A stretch of DNA of 64,000 bases from Paractinoplanes atraurantiacus (GTDB lineage: Bacteria > Actinomycetota > Actinomycetes > Mycobacteriales > Micromonosporaceae). Position numbers and translations under genes: made by a program. The notes beneath the pieces are model-generated. The model saw only the letters and a list, made by a program, of their open reading frames with translations, had not been told where the DNA came from and did not search any database. The number at the start of each line of letters is the position of its first letter. The first letter of the stretch is position 1. This document shows, one piece after another, positions 17,124 to 25,455 of this stretch. The stretch spans positions 21,324 through 85,323 of the forward strand of contig NZ_OBDY01000015.1 in the NCBI RefSeq assembly GCF_900215205.1. Reading direction: 5' to 3'.

Positions 17124-19259
17124 ATGGCCAAGCGCCGCCGTTCCCTCGTCCTCGCCGCCGGGCCGATAGTCGGCGCGCTGATCGGCGCCCTGACCAACAT
17201 CGCCACCACGCGATGGAACTGGTGGCTGATCGCCGGACTGGCGGCCCTGGTCGGCGTCGCGGTAGCGATCGTCGTGGCCACCGACGCGAGTCCTGCGGCA
17301 CCCGCCGCCCGCGGACGGAACCTCCTGCCGCGTGATCTGACCGACTTCACCGGGCGAGCGAAGGACCTCGACCGCATCGTCTCGGCGCGTTCCCCGATCT
17401 ACTCAGTGGACGGCATGGGCGGGATCGGCAAGACGTCGCTGGCCGTTCACGCGGCTCACCGGCTCGCCGATTCCTATCCCGGCGCCCAGGTCTTCCTCGA
17501 CCTGCGTGGCTTCAGCGAGGGCGAGCCGCCGCTACCGCTCCCGGAGGCGCTGGAGATCTTGCTGCTCGCGGTCGGGGTGCCGGCCGACCAGATCCCGGCA
17601 GCCACCGCCGCGCGGGTGAACTTGTGGCGGGCCGAGCTCGGCGCCCGCAAGGCCGTCGTGGTTCTCGACAACGCGGCCGGCGCCGACCAGGTCCGGCCCC
17701 TGCTGCCCGGCGCCTCCTCCTCGCTGGTCATCGTCACCAGCCGGCGGCGGCTGTTCGATCTGGACGGCGTCGAGACCGTCTCCCTCGACGTGCTGAGCCC
17801 GGCCGAGGCGAGCGAACTCTTCCGGATCGTGCTGGGCCGGCCGGCGCCGGACGCGGCGTCGATCGTCGCCCGCCTCGGACACCTGCCGCTGGCCATCCGG
17901 CTCGCGGCGGCGTGGCTCCGGCATCATCCCGAGCTCTCCGGCGACGACCTGATGAGGCGGCTCGATACACCGCTGGCGTCGGTACGTGAGGTCTTCCTAC
18001 TGGCCTACCGCGCCCTGGACGAGCCGGCCCGCAAGGCGCTGGCCCTGGTCGCGTTCGCGCCGACGGCCGACGTAACGGCGGACAGCGCGGCCGCGCTCCT
18101 GCGGATGTCGCCGCCCGAGACGCAGGCCGTACTCGATGCCCTGTGCGACCGCAATTTGCTGAGTGAGCCCGTCGCCGGCCGTTTCACCATTCACGACCTG
18201 GTCCGCGAAAGCGTGATGCGGCACGGCGAATTCGCCGGACTGCGCGCGGACGCGATAGGCGACCTCATGCGGCACTACCGGGACGCCGGCGCCGGCACGC
18301 CGGTGATGGCAGACCTGTCCTGGTGGCACGCGGAGATCGACAACATCGTCATGTGCGCGCGCCACGCGATCCAGGCCGAAGAGCATCCGTTCACCTGGGA
18401 ACTGCCACTGACCGCGGCGCAATATCTGCGCGTCCGCGACCGCATCGCGCTGCTGTCCGACCTCCTCCAGGCAGCCGAGGCGGCCACCGACGACCCCGCG
18501 GTCTCGGCGGAGATCCTGCGCGAGCTGGGCATCTGCGCGTGGCTCACCGGGCGGTACGCCGACGCGACCATTCTGACGACCAGGGCGCTCGAGACGTTCA
18601 CGGCGGTCGGCGACCCGATGGGCTGCGCGCACGCAGTGTCGAATCTGGGCCGCATCGACAAGCACACCGGAGACCTAGCGTCGGCCCGTGTGCACCTTCA
18701 GGACGCCCTGGGCCGATACGACGAGCTCGGCGACACAACCGACTGGGCGGCGATCCAGCTACTGCTGTGCGCGCTCGACCGCAAGGGCGGCGACCTCGGC
18801 GCGGCGCGAGCGAGAGCGGACGCCGCGCTGAAGGTTGCCGTCGAAACCGGCCAGCGTGATCTCGAGGCGGACGCCCGCACCCAGGCCGGGACGCTGGATC
18901 GGCTGGAGGGCCGCTACACCGAGGCCCGCCGGAACTTCGAACGCGCGCTCGCCCTCGACGAGGAGATGGGCGATCGCCTCCAGACCGCGTACGTCCATCG
19001 GCATTTCGCCCGTCTCGAGACCGATCTTTCCGCGTTCACCGAGGCGCGGAATCGGCTCGGCCTGGCCCTGGGCATCTACCTGGAGATCGAGAGCAGTCAG
19101 GGCGTCGCCGACACCCACCAGCAGCTCAGCGAGCTCGCCGAGAGAGCCGGCGACAAGGCCGCGGCCCGCCGGCATCGGGCGAAGGCCCTGGAGATGTCCC
19201 GGGTGCTCGGGCGTCAGAAGCCCGAGCCCGGGACGCTCAGCTCGGCCGCCGCCGGTTGA
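17124..19259 (+). CDS. Membrane-anchored STAND (NB-ARC/TPR) ATPase
   Basis: A 711-residue signalling ATPase. Two predicted membrane helices occupy about 8-27 and 34-53. The nucleotide-binding domain follows with P-loop GMGGIGKT (97-104), Walker B VVVLDNA (178-184), a TSRR sensor and LGHLPLAIRLAAAWL, the GLPL motif of NB-ARC proteins. A winged-helix segment (about 310-370) leads into TPR repeats (about 450-690). This is the AfsR core without the BTAD/SARP DNA-binding domain, which is replaced by a membrane anchor. STAND proteins switch on by oligomerisation after ligand binding; some are regulators, some antiphage effectors. ATG at 17124 follows GTGAGAAGGAGCAGCC. No partner gene is linked, so role and ligand are open. 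Confidence 0.88.
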   Translation: MAKRRRSLVLAAGPIVGALIGALTNIATTRWNWWLIAGLAALVGVAVAIVVATDASPAAPAARGRNLLPRDLTDFTGRAKDLDRIVSARSPIYSVDGMGGIGKTSLAVHAAHRLADSYPGAQVFLDLRGFSEGEPPLPLPEALEILLLAVGVPADQIPAATAARVNLWRAELGARKAVVVLDNAAGADQVRPLLPGASSSLVIVTSRRRLFDLDGVETVSLDVLSPAEASELFRIVLGRPAPDAASIVARLGHLPLAIRLAAAWLRHHPELSGDDLMRRLDTPLASVREVFLLAYRALDEPARKALALVAFAPTADVTADSAAALLRMSPPETQAVLDALCDRNLLSEPVAGRFTIHDLVRESVMRHGEFAGLRADAIGDLMRHYRDAGAGTPVMADLSWWHAEIDNIVMCARHAIQAEEHPFTWELPLTAAQYLRVRDRIALLSDLLQAAEAATDDPAVSAEILRELGICAWLTGRYADATILTTRALETFTAVGDPMGCAHAVSNLGRIDKHTGDLASARVHLQDALGRYDELGDTTDWAAIQLLLCALDRKGGDLGAARARADAALKVAVETGQRDLEADARTQAGTLDRLEGRYTEARRNFERALALDEEMGDRLQTAYVHRHFARLETDLSAFTEARNRLGLALGIYLEIESSQGVADTHQQLSELAERAGDKAAARRHRAKALEMSRVLGRQKPEPGTLSSAAAG

Positions 19260-19275
19260 CCCTCACGCTGGGCGG

Positions 19276-20517
19276 TCAGGCCCCGAGGAGGGCGTTCAGC
19301 CACGGGTTGCGGAAGGTGCCGTTCGGGTCGAGGCGCTGGGCCAAGGCCTGGAAGTCGGCGAAGTGCGGGTACTGGGCGCGGATCACCTCGGGGTCCGTCG
19401 TGAAGACCTTGCCCCAGTGGGTGCGCGGGTCGAGGGGGGCCAGCGCGGCCTCCAAGGCGCCGACCACGGGCAGTACCGCGTCGGTGTCGGCGATCCAGGT
19501 GAAGTGCAGGGCCACGCTGTCGCGCTCGTAGTTGGGGCTCAGCCACAGGTCGTCGGCGGCGATGGTGCGCACCTCGCAGACCTGCAGGACGGGGGCCACC
19601 TGGTCGCGGATGGCGGCCACGGCGTCGAGGGCGGCCAGACCGTCGGCGCGGGCGACGTGGTACTCCGACTGGAGCTCGGAGCCGTTGCTCGGGGTGAACT
19701 CGGGCTTGAAATGCGGCAGGCGGGTGTACCAGGGGCCGGGGACGCCGGCCTGCTCGGTGCTGTTCGTGGCGGGCATGCCGGGGACCGGGTGACGCTTCTC
19801 GGGGGCCGGCGTGGCGCCGAACCACGGGCCCTCCATCGCCTCGGCCCGCTTGAGCCAGACGTGGTTGATGTCGGCGCTGGTCCAGTCGGTGAACAGGCTG
19901 ACGCTGTAGCCGTTGCCCATGATCTCGTCGAAGTGGGCGCCGAGCTCGGCCCGGGTCAGGCCGTCGTAGACGTACTGCCGCAGCTCGAAAGAAGGAACCA
20001 CGTCGAGGGTGAGCGCGGTGACGATGCCGAGCGCGCCCAGGCCGACCACGACGCCCTCGAAGTCGGCGTCGCCGCGGTGGAACGTGGCCGGCTTGCCGGT
20101 GCCGTCGATCAGCTCGACCGAGGAGATGGCGGCGGCCAGGTTCTTGTTGCGCTGGCCCGAGCCGTGGGTGGCGGTCATGATCGCGCCGGCGACCGAGATG
20201 TGCGGCAGCGAGGCCATGTTGCCCAGGCCCAGGCCGTTGTCGTAGAGGAAGGCGGCCAGCTCGCCGTAGCGGACACCGCCGTCGACGCGCACGGACCGGC
20301 GGTCGGCGCTGATCTCCAGGACGCGGGGCAGGCCGGCGAGCGAGACGAGGGTGCCGTCGGTGTCGGCCATCCGGTTGAAGGAGTGACCGCTGCCGAGGAC
20401 GCGGATCGGGCCGCCGGCCGTGACGATCTCGGCCACCTCGTCGACGGACGTGGGGCGCAGGACCCGCCGCGCGCCGAAAACGATGTTGCCGGCCCAGTTC
20501 GTAACTTGCTCGCTCAT
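19276..20517 (-). CDS. aldO: Alditol oxidase (FAD-dependent)
   Basis: A 413-residue flavoprotein of the vanillyl-alcohol oxidase superfamily. It aligns over its full length with Streptomyces coelicolor alditol oxidase, which oxidises xylitol, sorbitol and similar polyols at C1 to the aldose with release of hydrogen peroxide. His45 in GSGHSFN is the equivalent of the histidine that binds FAD covalently. Other shared blocks include NMASLPHISVAG, ATHGSG, YSVSLFTDW, HPVPGMPA, ELQSEY and HWGKVF. It is convergent with the STAND gene (16 bp between stops) and stands alone. Confidence 0.93.
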   Translation of the reverse strand: MSEQVTNWAGNIVFGARRVLRPTSVDEVAEIVTAGGPIRVLGSGHSFNRMADTDGTLVSLAGLPRVLEISADRRSVRVDGGVRYGELAAFLYDNGLGLGNMASLPHISVAGAIMTATHGSGQRNKNLAAAISSVELIDGTGKPATFHRGDADFEGVVVGLGALGIVTALTLDVVPSFELRQYVYDGLTRAELGAHFDEIMGNGYSVSLFTDWTSADINHVWLKRAEAMEGPWFGATPAPEKRHPVPGMPATNSTEQAGVPGPWYTRLPHFKPEFTPSNGSELQSEYHVARADGLAALDAVAAIRDQVAPVLQVCEVRTIAADDLWLSPNYERDSVALHFTWIADTDAVLPVVGALEAALAPLDPRTHWGKVFTTDPEVIRAQYPHFADFQALAQRLDPNGTFRNPWLNALLGA

Positions 20518-20615
20518 CAGCCCAGCGTAGGAGGAACCGCGCCGAACTTAAAGATCAACTTTTTACCTGTACGCCATGACGATGAGTTTCGGGCGCATAA
20601 CCGGTCGTACCGTTT

Positions 20616-21365
20616 ATGACGTCCTTCGCCCTGCCCGCGAGACTCACAAGAACCGACATTCCACTCTTGTGCCAAAAAATCGGATTTGCCCTCGAAGAGC
20701 AGGTGGCGCCCGAGGAAGCGGAAGGCCCTGAGAAAGCCGGGCAGCCCGCGGGCGCTGGGCGGGCTGAGGGCGCTGGGCGACCCGAGAGCGCCGGGCGACC
20801 CGAGAGCGCCGGGCGACCCGAGAGCGCCGGGCGACCCGGGAGCGCTAGGCGGGCCAAGGTGGCGGAAGGGCCGGAGGAAACGGGAGGGCGCGAGGGCACT
20901 GGGCGACCCGGACGCGCTAGGCGGGCCGAGGTCGGCGGGCAGGCCGAGAGGGATAGGCGGCCCGTGGGGGCGGAAGGGCCTGAGAGGGCGGAAGGACGGC
21001 CCGAGGGCGCCCGTCGGCCCGGGACAGCCGGGGCGGCTGGGAAGGACGGGGCGGCCGGGAACGACGGCGCGGCCGGGAAGGACGGGGCGGTTGTTGTTGA
21101 TGTCAGTGCTGTTGTTGAGCCGACTGTGATTGCTGTGGAAGCTCTTGCGCGGCTCACGCTTGCCGCGCGGCGGCACGGCCGCGGGCTGCGCGTTCAGGGC
21201 GCGAGCCCCCGGCTAAGGGAGCTCGCGTCGCTGATGGGGTTGCACGGCGTGCTCTTCGAAGCGGACCCGGAGAGCGTTCTACTCGAGGTGCGCCGGGAGG
21301 CCGAAGAGGGGGAACAGGTGCGGGGTGTCGAGGAAGTTGGTGACTCGGGCGATCCGGCCCTCTGA
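20616..21365 (+). CDS. STAS-domain protein interrupted by a collagen-like insertion
   Basis: The two ends of this 249-residue frame look like one STAS (anti-sigma-antagonist-like) domain: residues 1-28 (LTRTDIPLLCQKIGFAL) and 160-235 (VVVDVSAVVEPTVIAVEALA, then LTLAARRHGRGLRVQ and SPRLRELASLMGLHGVLFE). Between them lie about 125 residues of Gly/Glu/Arg/Ala-rich repeat, including three GRPESA units and a final GAAGKDGAAGNDGAAGKDG collagen-like stretch. The conserved phosphorylatable serine of SpoIIAA-type proteins is not evident. No good ribosome site precedes the ATG. The 3' end overlaps the convergent ECF sigma gene by 87 bp. The domain may no longer fold. Confidence 0.6.
   Translation: MTSFALPARLTRTDIPLLCQKIGFALEEQVAPEEAEGPEKAGQPAGAGRAEGAGRPESAGRPESAGRPESAGRPGSARRAKVAEGPEETGGREGTGRPGRARRAEVGGQAERDRRPVGAEGPERAEGRPEGARRPGTAGAAGKDGAAGNDGAAGKDGAVVVDVSAVVEPTVIAVEALARLTLAARRHGRGLRVQGASPRLRELASLMGLHGVLFEADPESVLLEVRREAEEGEQVRGVEEVGDSGDPAL
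20775..20846 (+). repeat. 18-bp tandem repeat inside the STAS gene
   Basis: Three identical copies of GGGCGACCCGAGAGCGCC (20775-20792, 20793-20810, 20811-20828) are followed by one copy with two changes (20829-20846). More degenerate versions surround them from about 20740 to 21090. The unit encodes GRPESA in the STAS frame and Gly-X-Y-like triplets in another frame. Confidence 0.9.
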
Positions 21366-22235
21366 GATCTCCAGGACTATCAGGGCCCACGGGTCGTGCC
21401 CCTCCCCCGAGGACGACACCCGGTACTGCCCGAAGGCCGGCAGACCGCTCGCCACCACCGGCACCAGGCGGGAACCCCGGCAACCGGAGCCCGTGCCGCT
21501 CATCCAGGCCGTGATGTCGTCGGCGCCCCGCAACCAGAGCGGCAGCGGCGGCATGTTCAGTGTCGCGTCCTCGTGGAGGAGCGAGGTCAACGCCTTGAGG
21601 TCGTACGCCTCGAACGCGCTCACATAGCGCGACAGCAACGACTTCTGATCTTCATCCAGGGGCTTGTAGACGTCGGCCGTGTCCACCGCGGAGAGCGTCG
21701 CGCGGGCCCTCTGCAACGCGCTGTTCACCCCCGCCACCGACGTCTCCAGCAGGTCGGCCACTTCCTGGGCCGACCAGGCCAGCACCTCGCGCAGGATCAG
21801 CACCGCCCGTTGCTTGGCCGGCAGGTGTTGCAGGGCCGCCACGAAGGCCAAGCGGATCGACTCGCGTTCGGCGATCACGTTGGCCGGGTCGACCACCTTG
21901 TCGTCGGGGACCGGGCCGACCCAGATCTGGTCGGGCCTCGGCTCGCCCGGGTCGGTCGCGTGGCCGGAGCCGGCCGGGCCCAGGTCCATCGGCCGAACGC
22001 GGCGCTGGGCGCTGCCGAGCATGGTCAGGCAGACGTTGGTGGCGATGCGGTAGAGCCAGGACCGCAGCGCCGCCCGCCCCTCGAAGCGGTCGTAGCTCTT
22101 CCAGGCGCGCACCATCGTGTCCTGCACCGCGTCCTCGGCTTCGAAGCCGGAGCCGAGCATGCGGTAGCAATATCCGGTCAGCTCGGGCCGGAAAGCCTCC
22201 AGCTGAGCCTCGATCGGGGTAGCGACATCGCTCAC
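21279..22235 (-). CDS. ECF sigma factor with SnoaL-like C-terminal domain
   Basis: A 318-residue RNA polymerase sigma factor. Region 2 is at about 10-80 (GYCYRMLGSGFEAEDAVQDT, WLYRIATNVCLTML) and region 4 at 130-185 (LPAKQRAVLILREVLAWSAQ, VADLLETSVAGVNSALQRAR). A C-terminal 120-residue SnoaL/NTF2-like domain replaces an anti-sigma partner and is thought to control activity in SigG/SigJ-type ECF factors. No anti-sigma gene is adjacent. The divergent alpha/beta hydrolase recalls the mycobacterial sigG neighbourhood, which also has a hydrolase, so it may be a target. Start is the only ATG that keeps the full helix before region 2. Confidence 0.9.
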   Translation of the reverse strand: MSDVATPIEAQLEAFRPELTGYCYRMLGSGFEAEDAVQDTMVRAWKSYDRFEGRAALRSWLYRIATNVCLTMLGSAQRRVRPMDLGPAGSGHATDPGEPRPDQIWVGPVPDDKVVDPANVIAERESIRLAFVAALQHLPAKQRAVLILREVLAWSAQEVADLLETSVAGVNSALQRARATLSAVDTADVYKPLDEDQKSLLSRYVSAFEAYDLKALTSLLHEDATLNMPPLPLWLRGADDITAWMSGTGSGCRGSRLVPVVASGLPAFGQYRVSSSGEGHDPWALIVLEISEGRIARVTNFLDTPHLFPLFGLPAHLE

Positions 22236-22333
22236 CCCGACGAACTTAGCCGAAAAATGCCGGGCGGGCCGCGATGAGTTTCGGAGCGTGGGCGAGTCTG
22301 ACCGGGCAAAGACGCACGGAAAGAGGAGACATC

Positions 22334-23122
22334 ATGTACGCCGAGGTCAACGGGCTCAACCTCTACTACGAGACGCACGGCGAGGGCACGCCGCTGATCC
22401 TGCTCCACGGTGGCCTCGGCTCGGGCGAGATGTTCGCGGCCACGCTGCCCCTGTTCGCCGAGCACCACCGGGTGATCCTGCCCGATCTGCAGGGCCACGG
22501 GCGCACGGCCGACATCGACCGGCCGTTGAGCATCCCGGCGATGGCCGACGACATCGCCGCACTGATCGACCACCTGGGACTTCAGAAGCCGGACGTGGTC
22601 GGCTTCTCGCTCGGCGGCGGCGTCGCCCTGCTCCTCGCGATGCGCCACCCGGACAAGGTCGGCCGTGTCGTCTCCGGGTCGGCCGGCATCCGGCGCAGCG
22701 CCACGTACAAGGAGATCCTCGATCAGCAGGGGCAGGTGGGCGCGGCGGCGGCCGAGTTCATGAAGGAGACCCCGATGTACGAGCTGTACCAGCGGGTCGC
22801 CCCACGGCCGGAGGACTTCCCGCGCCTGCTCGACAAGATCGGCCAGGCGATGGCGCAGGACTTCGACTACACCGAGGAGGTCAAGAAGATCAGCGTGCCG
22901 ACGCAGATCGTGGCGGCCGACGCCGACATGTGCCCGCCGAGCCACTTCGTCGAGGTGTTCGGGCTGCTCGACGGCGGTCACCGGGACGGCGGCTGGATGG
23001 GTGAGGGCCGGCCGAAGGGCGGGCACGCGCTCGCCATCCTGCCGGGCCTGACCCACTACAACGTCGTCGACTCCCCCCTGTTCGCGGCGGTCGCCCTCGA
23101 CTTCGTCGACAAGAAGGACTGA
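22334..23122 (+). CDS. Alpha/beta hydrolase
   Basis: A 262-residue cytosolic hydrolase. The oxyanion loop is LLHGGLGSG (residues 22-30), the nucleophile elbow is GFSLGG, and a late His lies in GLTHYNVV. The ATG at 22334 was chosen because AGAGGAGACATC lies just upstream. Most similar in pattern to haloperoxidase/esterase-type members; no haloalkane or epoxide specificity can be read. It is divergent from the ECF sigma gene, and its 3' end overlaps the convergent small membrane protein gene by 67 bp. Confidence 0.88.
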   Translation: MYAEVNGLNLYYETHGEGTPLILLHGGLGSGEMFAATLPLFAEHHRVILPDLQGHGRTADIDRPLSIPAMADDIAALIDHLGLQKPDVVGFSLGGGVALLLAMRHPDKVGRVVSGSAGIRRSATYKEILDQQGQVGAAAAEFMKETPMYELYQRVAPRPEDFPRLLDKIGQAMAQDFDYTEEVKKISVPTQIVAADADMCPPSHFVEVFGLLDGGHRDGGWMGEGRPKGGHALAILPGLTHYNVVDSPLFAAVALDFVDKKD

Positions 23123-23628
23123 ACGGCGAAAAGGGCAAAACCCACAAGGACGGGTACGAGTACGGGGTGTACGAGCATCCCCAGCACGGCGACGATCACC
23201 ACGATCCCGCCGAGCGGGGCGAGTATCGCCGGCCGGGCCGCGACCGCGGCCCGCGCCTGGCGCAACGACCCGAGCGCCGCCACCAGCGCCGCGAATCCGA
23301 CAAGTCCGGAAGCGACCAGCAGCACCGCGAGGATGGCGAGCCGGCCGCCCGGAACGGTGCCGCGCGAGAGCGCCGCCACGTCGACCGCGATCAGCCAGCC
23401 CACCGCCAGGAGCAGCGGGCCGGCCCACAGCCCGTGGACAAAACGGGCGCGGAACAGCGCCCACGATTCCGCGAAGGTAAGCCACCGGCCGTACACAATG
23501 TGGTGTTGAATCGTGGCCCCCGCGACGAGAAACGCCGCACCCAGAGTGAAGACCGGCAGCGAGACCAGCGACACCACGATGCCGAGCAGGGCCAGGTCGC
23601 CGGCCACCCGCCACGAATCGCCCTTCAA
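23056..23628 (-). CDS. DUF624/YesL-like membrane protein
   Basis: A 190-residue protein with about five predicted membrane helices, beginning at TTG (an AAAGGA ribosome site overlaps the stop of the permease gene 4 bp upstream). DUF624 proteins such as Bacillus YesL are regularly the last or first gene of carbohydrate ABC transporter operons, as here; size and topology agree, but sequence similarity is weak. Its task in transport is unknown. No ATG exists in this frame near the start. Confidence 0.7.
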   Translation of the reverse strand: MKGDSWRVAGDLALLGIVVSLVSLPVFTLGAAFLVAGATIQHHIVYGRWLTFAESWALFRARFVHGLWAGPLLLAVGWLIAVDVAALSRGTVPGGRLAILAVLLVASGLVGFAALVAALGSLRQARAAVAARPAILAPLGGIVVIVAVLGMLVHPVLVPVLVGFALFAVQSFLSTKSRATAANRGESTTL

Positions 23629-23632
23629 AAGA

Positions 23633-24466
23633 TCATCCTTTCAGTCCGCTCGTGTTGATGCCCTCGACCAGCAGTCGCTGGAAGGCCACGAAGAACAGGA
23701 AGACCGGCACGAGCGACAGCAGCGACATCGCGAACATCGGGCCGACCGAGCTCTCACTGGTCGAGTCGATGAACAGCGTCAGCGCGACCGGCGCCGTGTA
23801 GTCCTTGAGCTCGGACAGATAGACCAGCTGCCGGAAGAAGTCGTTCCAGGTCCAGATGAACGAGAAGATCGCCGTCGTGACCAGCGCCGGGCGGCTCAAC
23901 GGCAGAATCACATGACGGAAGATCGAGTACGGCGAGGCGCCGTCGATGACCGCGGCCTCGTCCAGCTCGCGCGGGATCCCGCGCATGAACTGCACCATCA
24001 GGAAGACGAAGAACGCCTCGGTGGCCAGGAAGTGCGGCACCAGCAGGGGCAGGTACGGCCAGTCGCCGCCGACCCAGCCCAGCGTCCGGAACAGGATGTA
24101 CTGCGGGATGATCAGCACGTGCCCGGGCAGGAGCAGGGTGCCGATCATGATGGCGAACCAGACCCCGCGCATCCGGAACCGCAGGCGGCCGAAGGCGTAC
24201 GCGGCGAGCAGGCAGCTCAGCGTGTTGCCGACGACCGTCAGCACGGCCACCATGGCGCTGTTGAGGAAGAACCGGCCGAAGGCGACGTCGAACTTGTTCC
24301 AGCCCTCGCTGAAGTTCGACGGCGTGAACTCGCGCGGGATCAGCCCGATGTTGTTGACGATCTCCTCGGGCGACTTGAACGACGTGCCGACCATCCACAC
24401 GAGCGGGTAGAGCACGATCGCCACGATGATGATCAGGGCGGTCAGGCGCACATAGGGGCGAGTCAT
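23633..24466 (-). CDS. Carbohydrate ABC transporter permease (MalG type)
   Basis: A 277-residue inner-membrane permease with six helices. The cytoplasmic EAA loop that docks the ATPase is present as ELDEAAVIDGASPYSIFRHV followed by ILPLSRPAL. The ATG at 24466 shares one base with the stop of the upstream permease (TGATG), a sign of translational coupling. Together with the second permease and the binding protein it forms the membrane part of a CUT1 sugar importer; the ATPase gene is not here, as usual in actinomycetes, where the shared MsiK supplies energy to many sugar importers. Confidence 0.93.
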   Translation of the reverse strand: MTRPYVRLTALIIIVAIVLYPLVWMVGTSFKSPEEIVNNIGLIPREFTPSNFSEGWNKFDVAFGRFFLNSAMVAVLTVVGNTLSCLLAAYAFGRLRFRMRGVWFAIMIGTLLLPGHVLIIPQYILFRTLGWVGGDWPYLPLLVPHFLATEAFFVFLMVQFMRGIPRELDEAAVIDGASPYSIFRHVILPLSRPALVTTAIFSFIWTWNDFFRQLVYLSELKDYTAPVALTLFIDSTSESSVGPMFAMSLLSLVPVFLFFVAFQRLLVEGINTSGLKG

Positions 24467-25446
24467 CACCGCTCCTCGTTGTCGGAGTAGTGGACCCAGA
24501 ACTTGCCGGTGTTGAACAGCAGCACGGTGATCAGGCCGACCACGAGCAGGAAGACCCAGGCCATGGCGGACGCGTAGCCCATGTTCAGCTCGACGAAGCC
24601 CTTGTTGTAGAGGTGCAGCGTGTACATCAGCGTCGAGTCGACCGGGCCGCCGGTGCCGCCGCTGAGCACGAAGGCCGACGTGAAGCCCTGGAAGCCGTGG
24701 ATCGTCTCCAGCACCAGGTTGAAGAAGATGACCGGCGACAGCATCGGCAGCGTGATGTGGGTGAACTGGCGCCAGGCGCCGGCCCCGTCGACCGAGGCCG
24801 CCTCGTACAGCTCGGTCGGCACCTGCTTGAGACCGGCCAGGAAGATCACCATCGGGGCGCCGAACTGCCAGATGGCCAGCAGCATCAGCGTCTCGAGCGC
24901 CCACTGCGGATCGTTCACCCAGGGCGCGCCCTCGATCCCGAACAGGGCCAGGAACGAGTTGAAGGCGCCCTCGCGGTTGAACATGCTGCGCCAGACGATC
25001 GCCACGGCCACGCTGCCGCCGAGCAGCGAGGGCAGGTAGAACAGGCCGCGGAAGACCGCGATGCCCTTGAACGCCTTGTTGAGCAGCAGGGCCACGCCGA
25101 GCGCGGCGGCCAGCTTGAGCGGCACGGCGACCAGCGCGAAGGTGACGGTGACGCGCACCGCGTGCCAGTACGACGGGTCGGCCGTGAACATCTCGCGGTA
25201 GTTGTCGAACCCGACCCACTGCGCCTCACCGACGTCGATCAGCGGGCTGTAGTCGGTGAAGCTGAGGTAGAGCGAGAGCAGCATCGGGATCGCCGTGATG
25301 CCCAGGAGCCCGAGCAGCCACGGTGAGAGGAAGACGTATCCGGCCAGGTCCTCGCGGCGCCGGCGGGCCCGGCCGCCCCGCCGCGTGGCGGCGGGGGGCG
25401 GGGGCACCGGCTCGGTCGGACGGACCGGCATCTGAGCGGTGGTCAC
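24466..25446 (-). CDS. Carbohydrate ABC transporter permease (MalF type)
   Basis: A 326-residue permease with an Arg-rich, Pro-rich cytoplasmic N-terminus and six membrane helices. Its EAA loop reads ELYEAASVDGAGAWRQFTHI followed by TLPMLSPV. It lies 9 bp after the binding-protein gene and overlaps the next permease by one base. Substrate by context: pectin- or uronate-derived oligosaccharides. Confidence 0.93.
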   Translation of the reverse strand: MTTAQMPVRPTEPVPPPPAATRRGGRARRRREDLAGYVFLSPWLLGLLGITAIPMLLSLYLSFTDYSPLIDVGEAQWVGFDNYREMFTADPSYWHAVRVTVTFALVAVPLKLAAALGVALLLNKAFKGIAVFRGLFYLPSLLGGSVAVAIVWRSMFNREGAFNSFLALFGIEGAPWVNDPQWALETLMLLAIWQFGAPMVIFLAGLKQVPTELYEAASVDGAGAWRQFTHITLPMLSPVIFFNLVLETIHGFQGFTSAFVLSGGTGGPVDSTLMYTLHLYNKGFVELNMGYASAMAWVFLLVVGLITVLLFNTGKFWVHYSDNEER

Positions 25447-25455
25447 TGTGTGTTC

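Noticed and set aside
20517..21176. Minus-strand Pro/Gly-rich collagen-like frame (219 codons) opposite the STAS gene
   Set aside because: The repeat yields Gly/Pro-rich text on both strands; only the plus strand has a recognisable domain at the ends.
23633..25219. 528-codon frame covering both permease genes
   Set aside because: Its first half is a wrong frame of the MalF-type gene; only the part from 24466 encodes the MalG-type permease.
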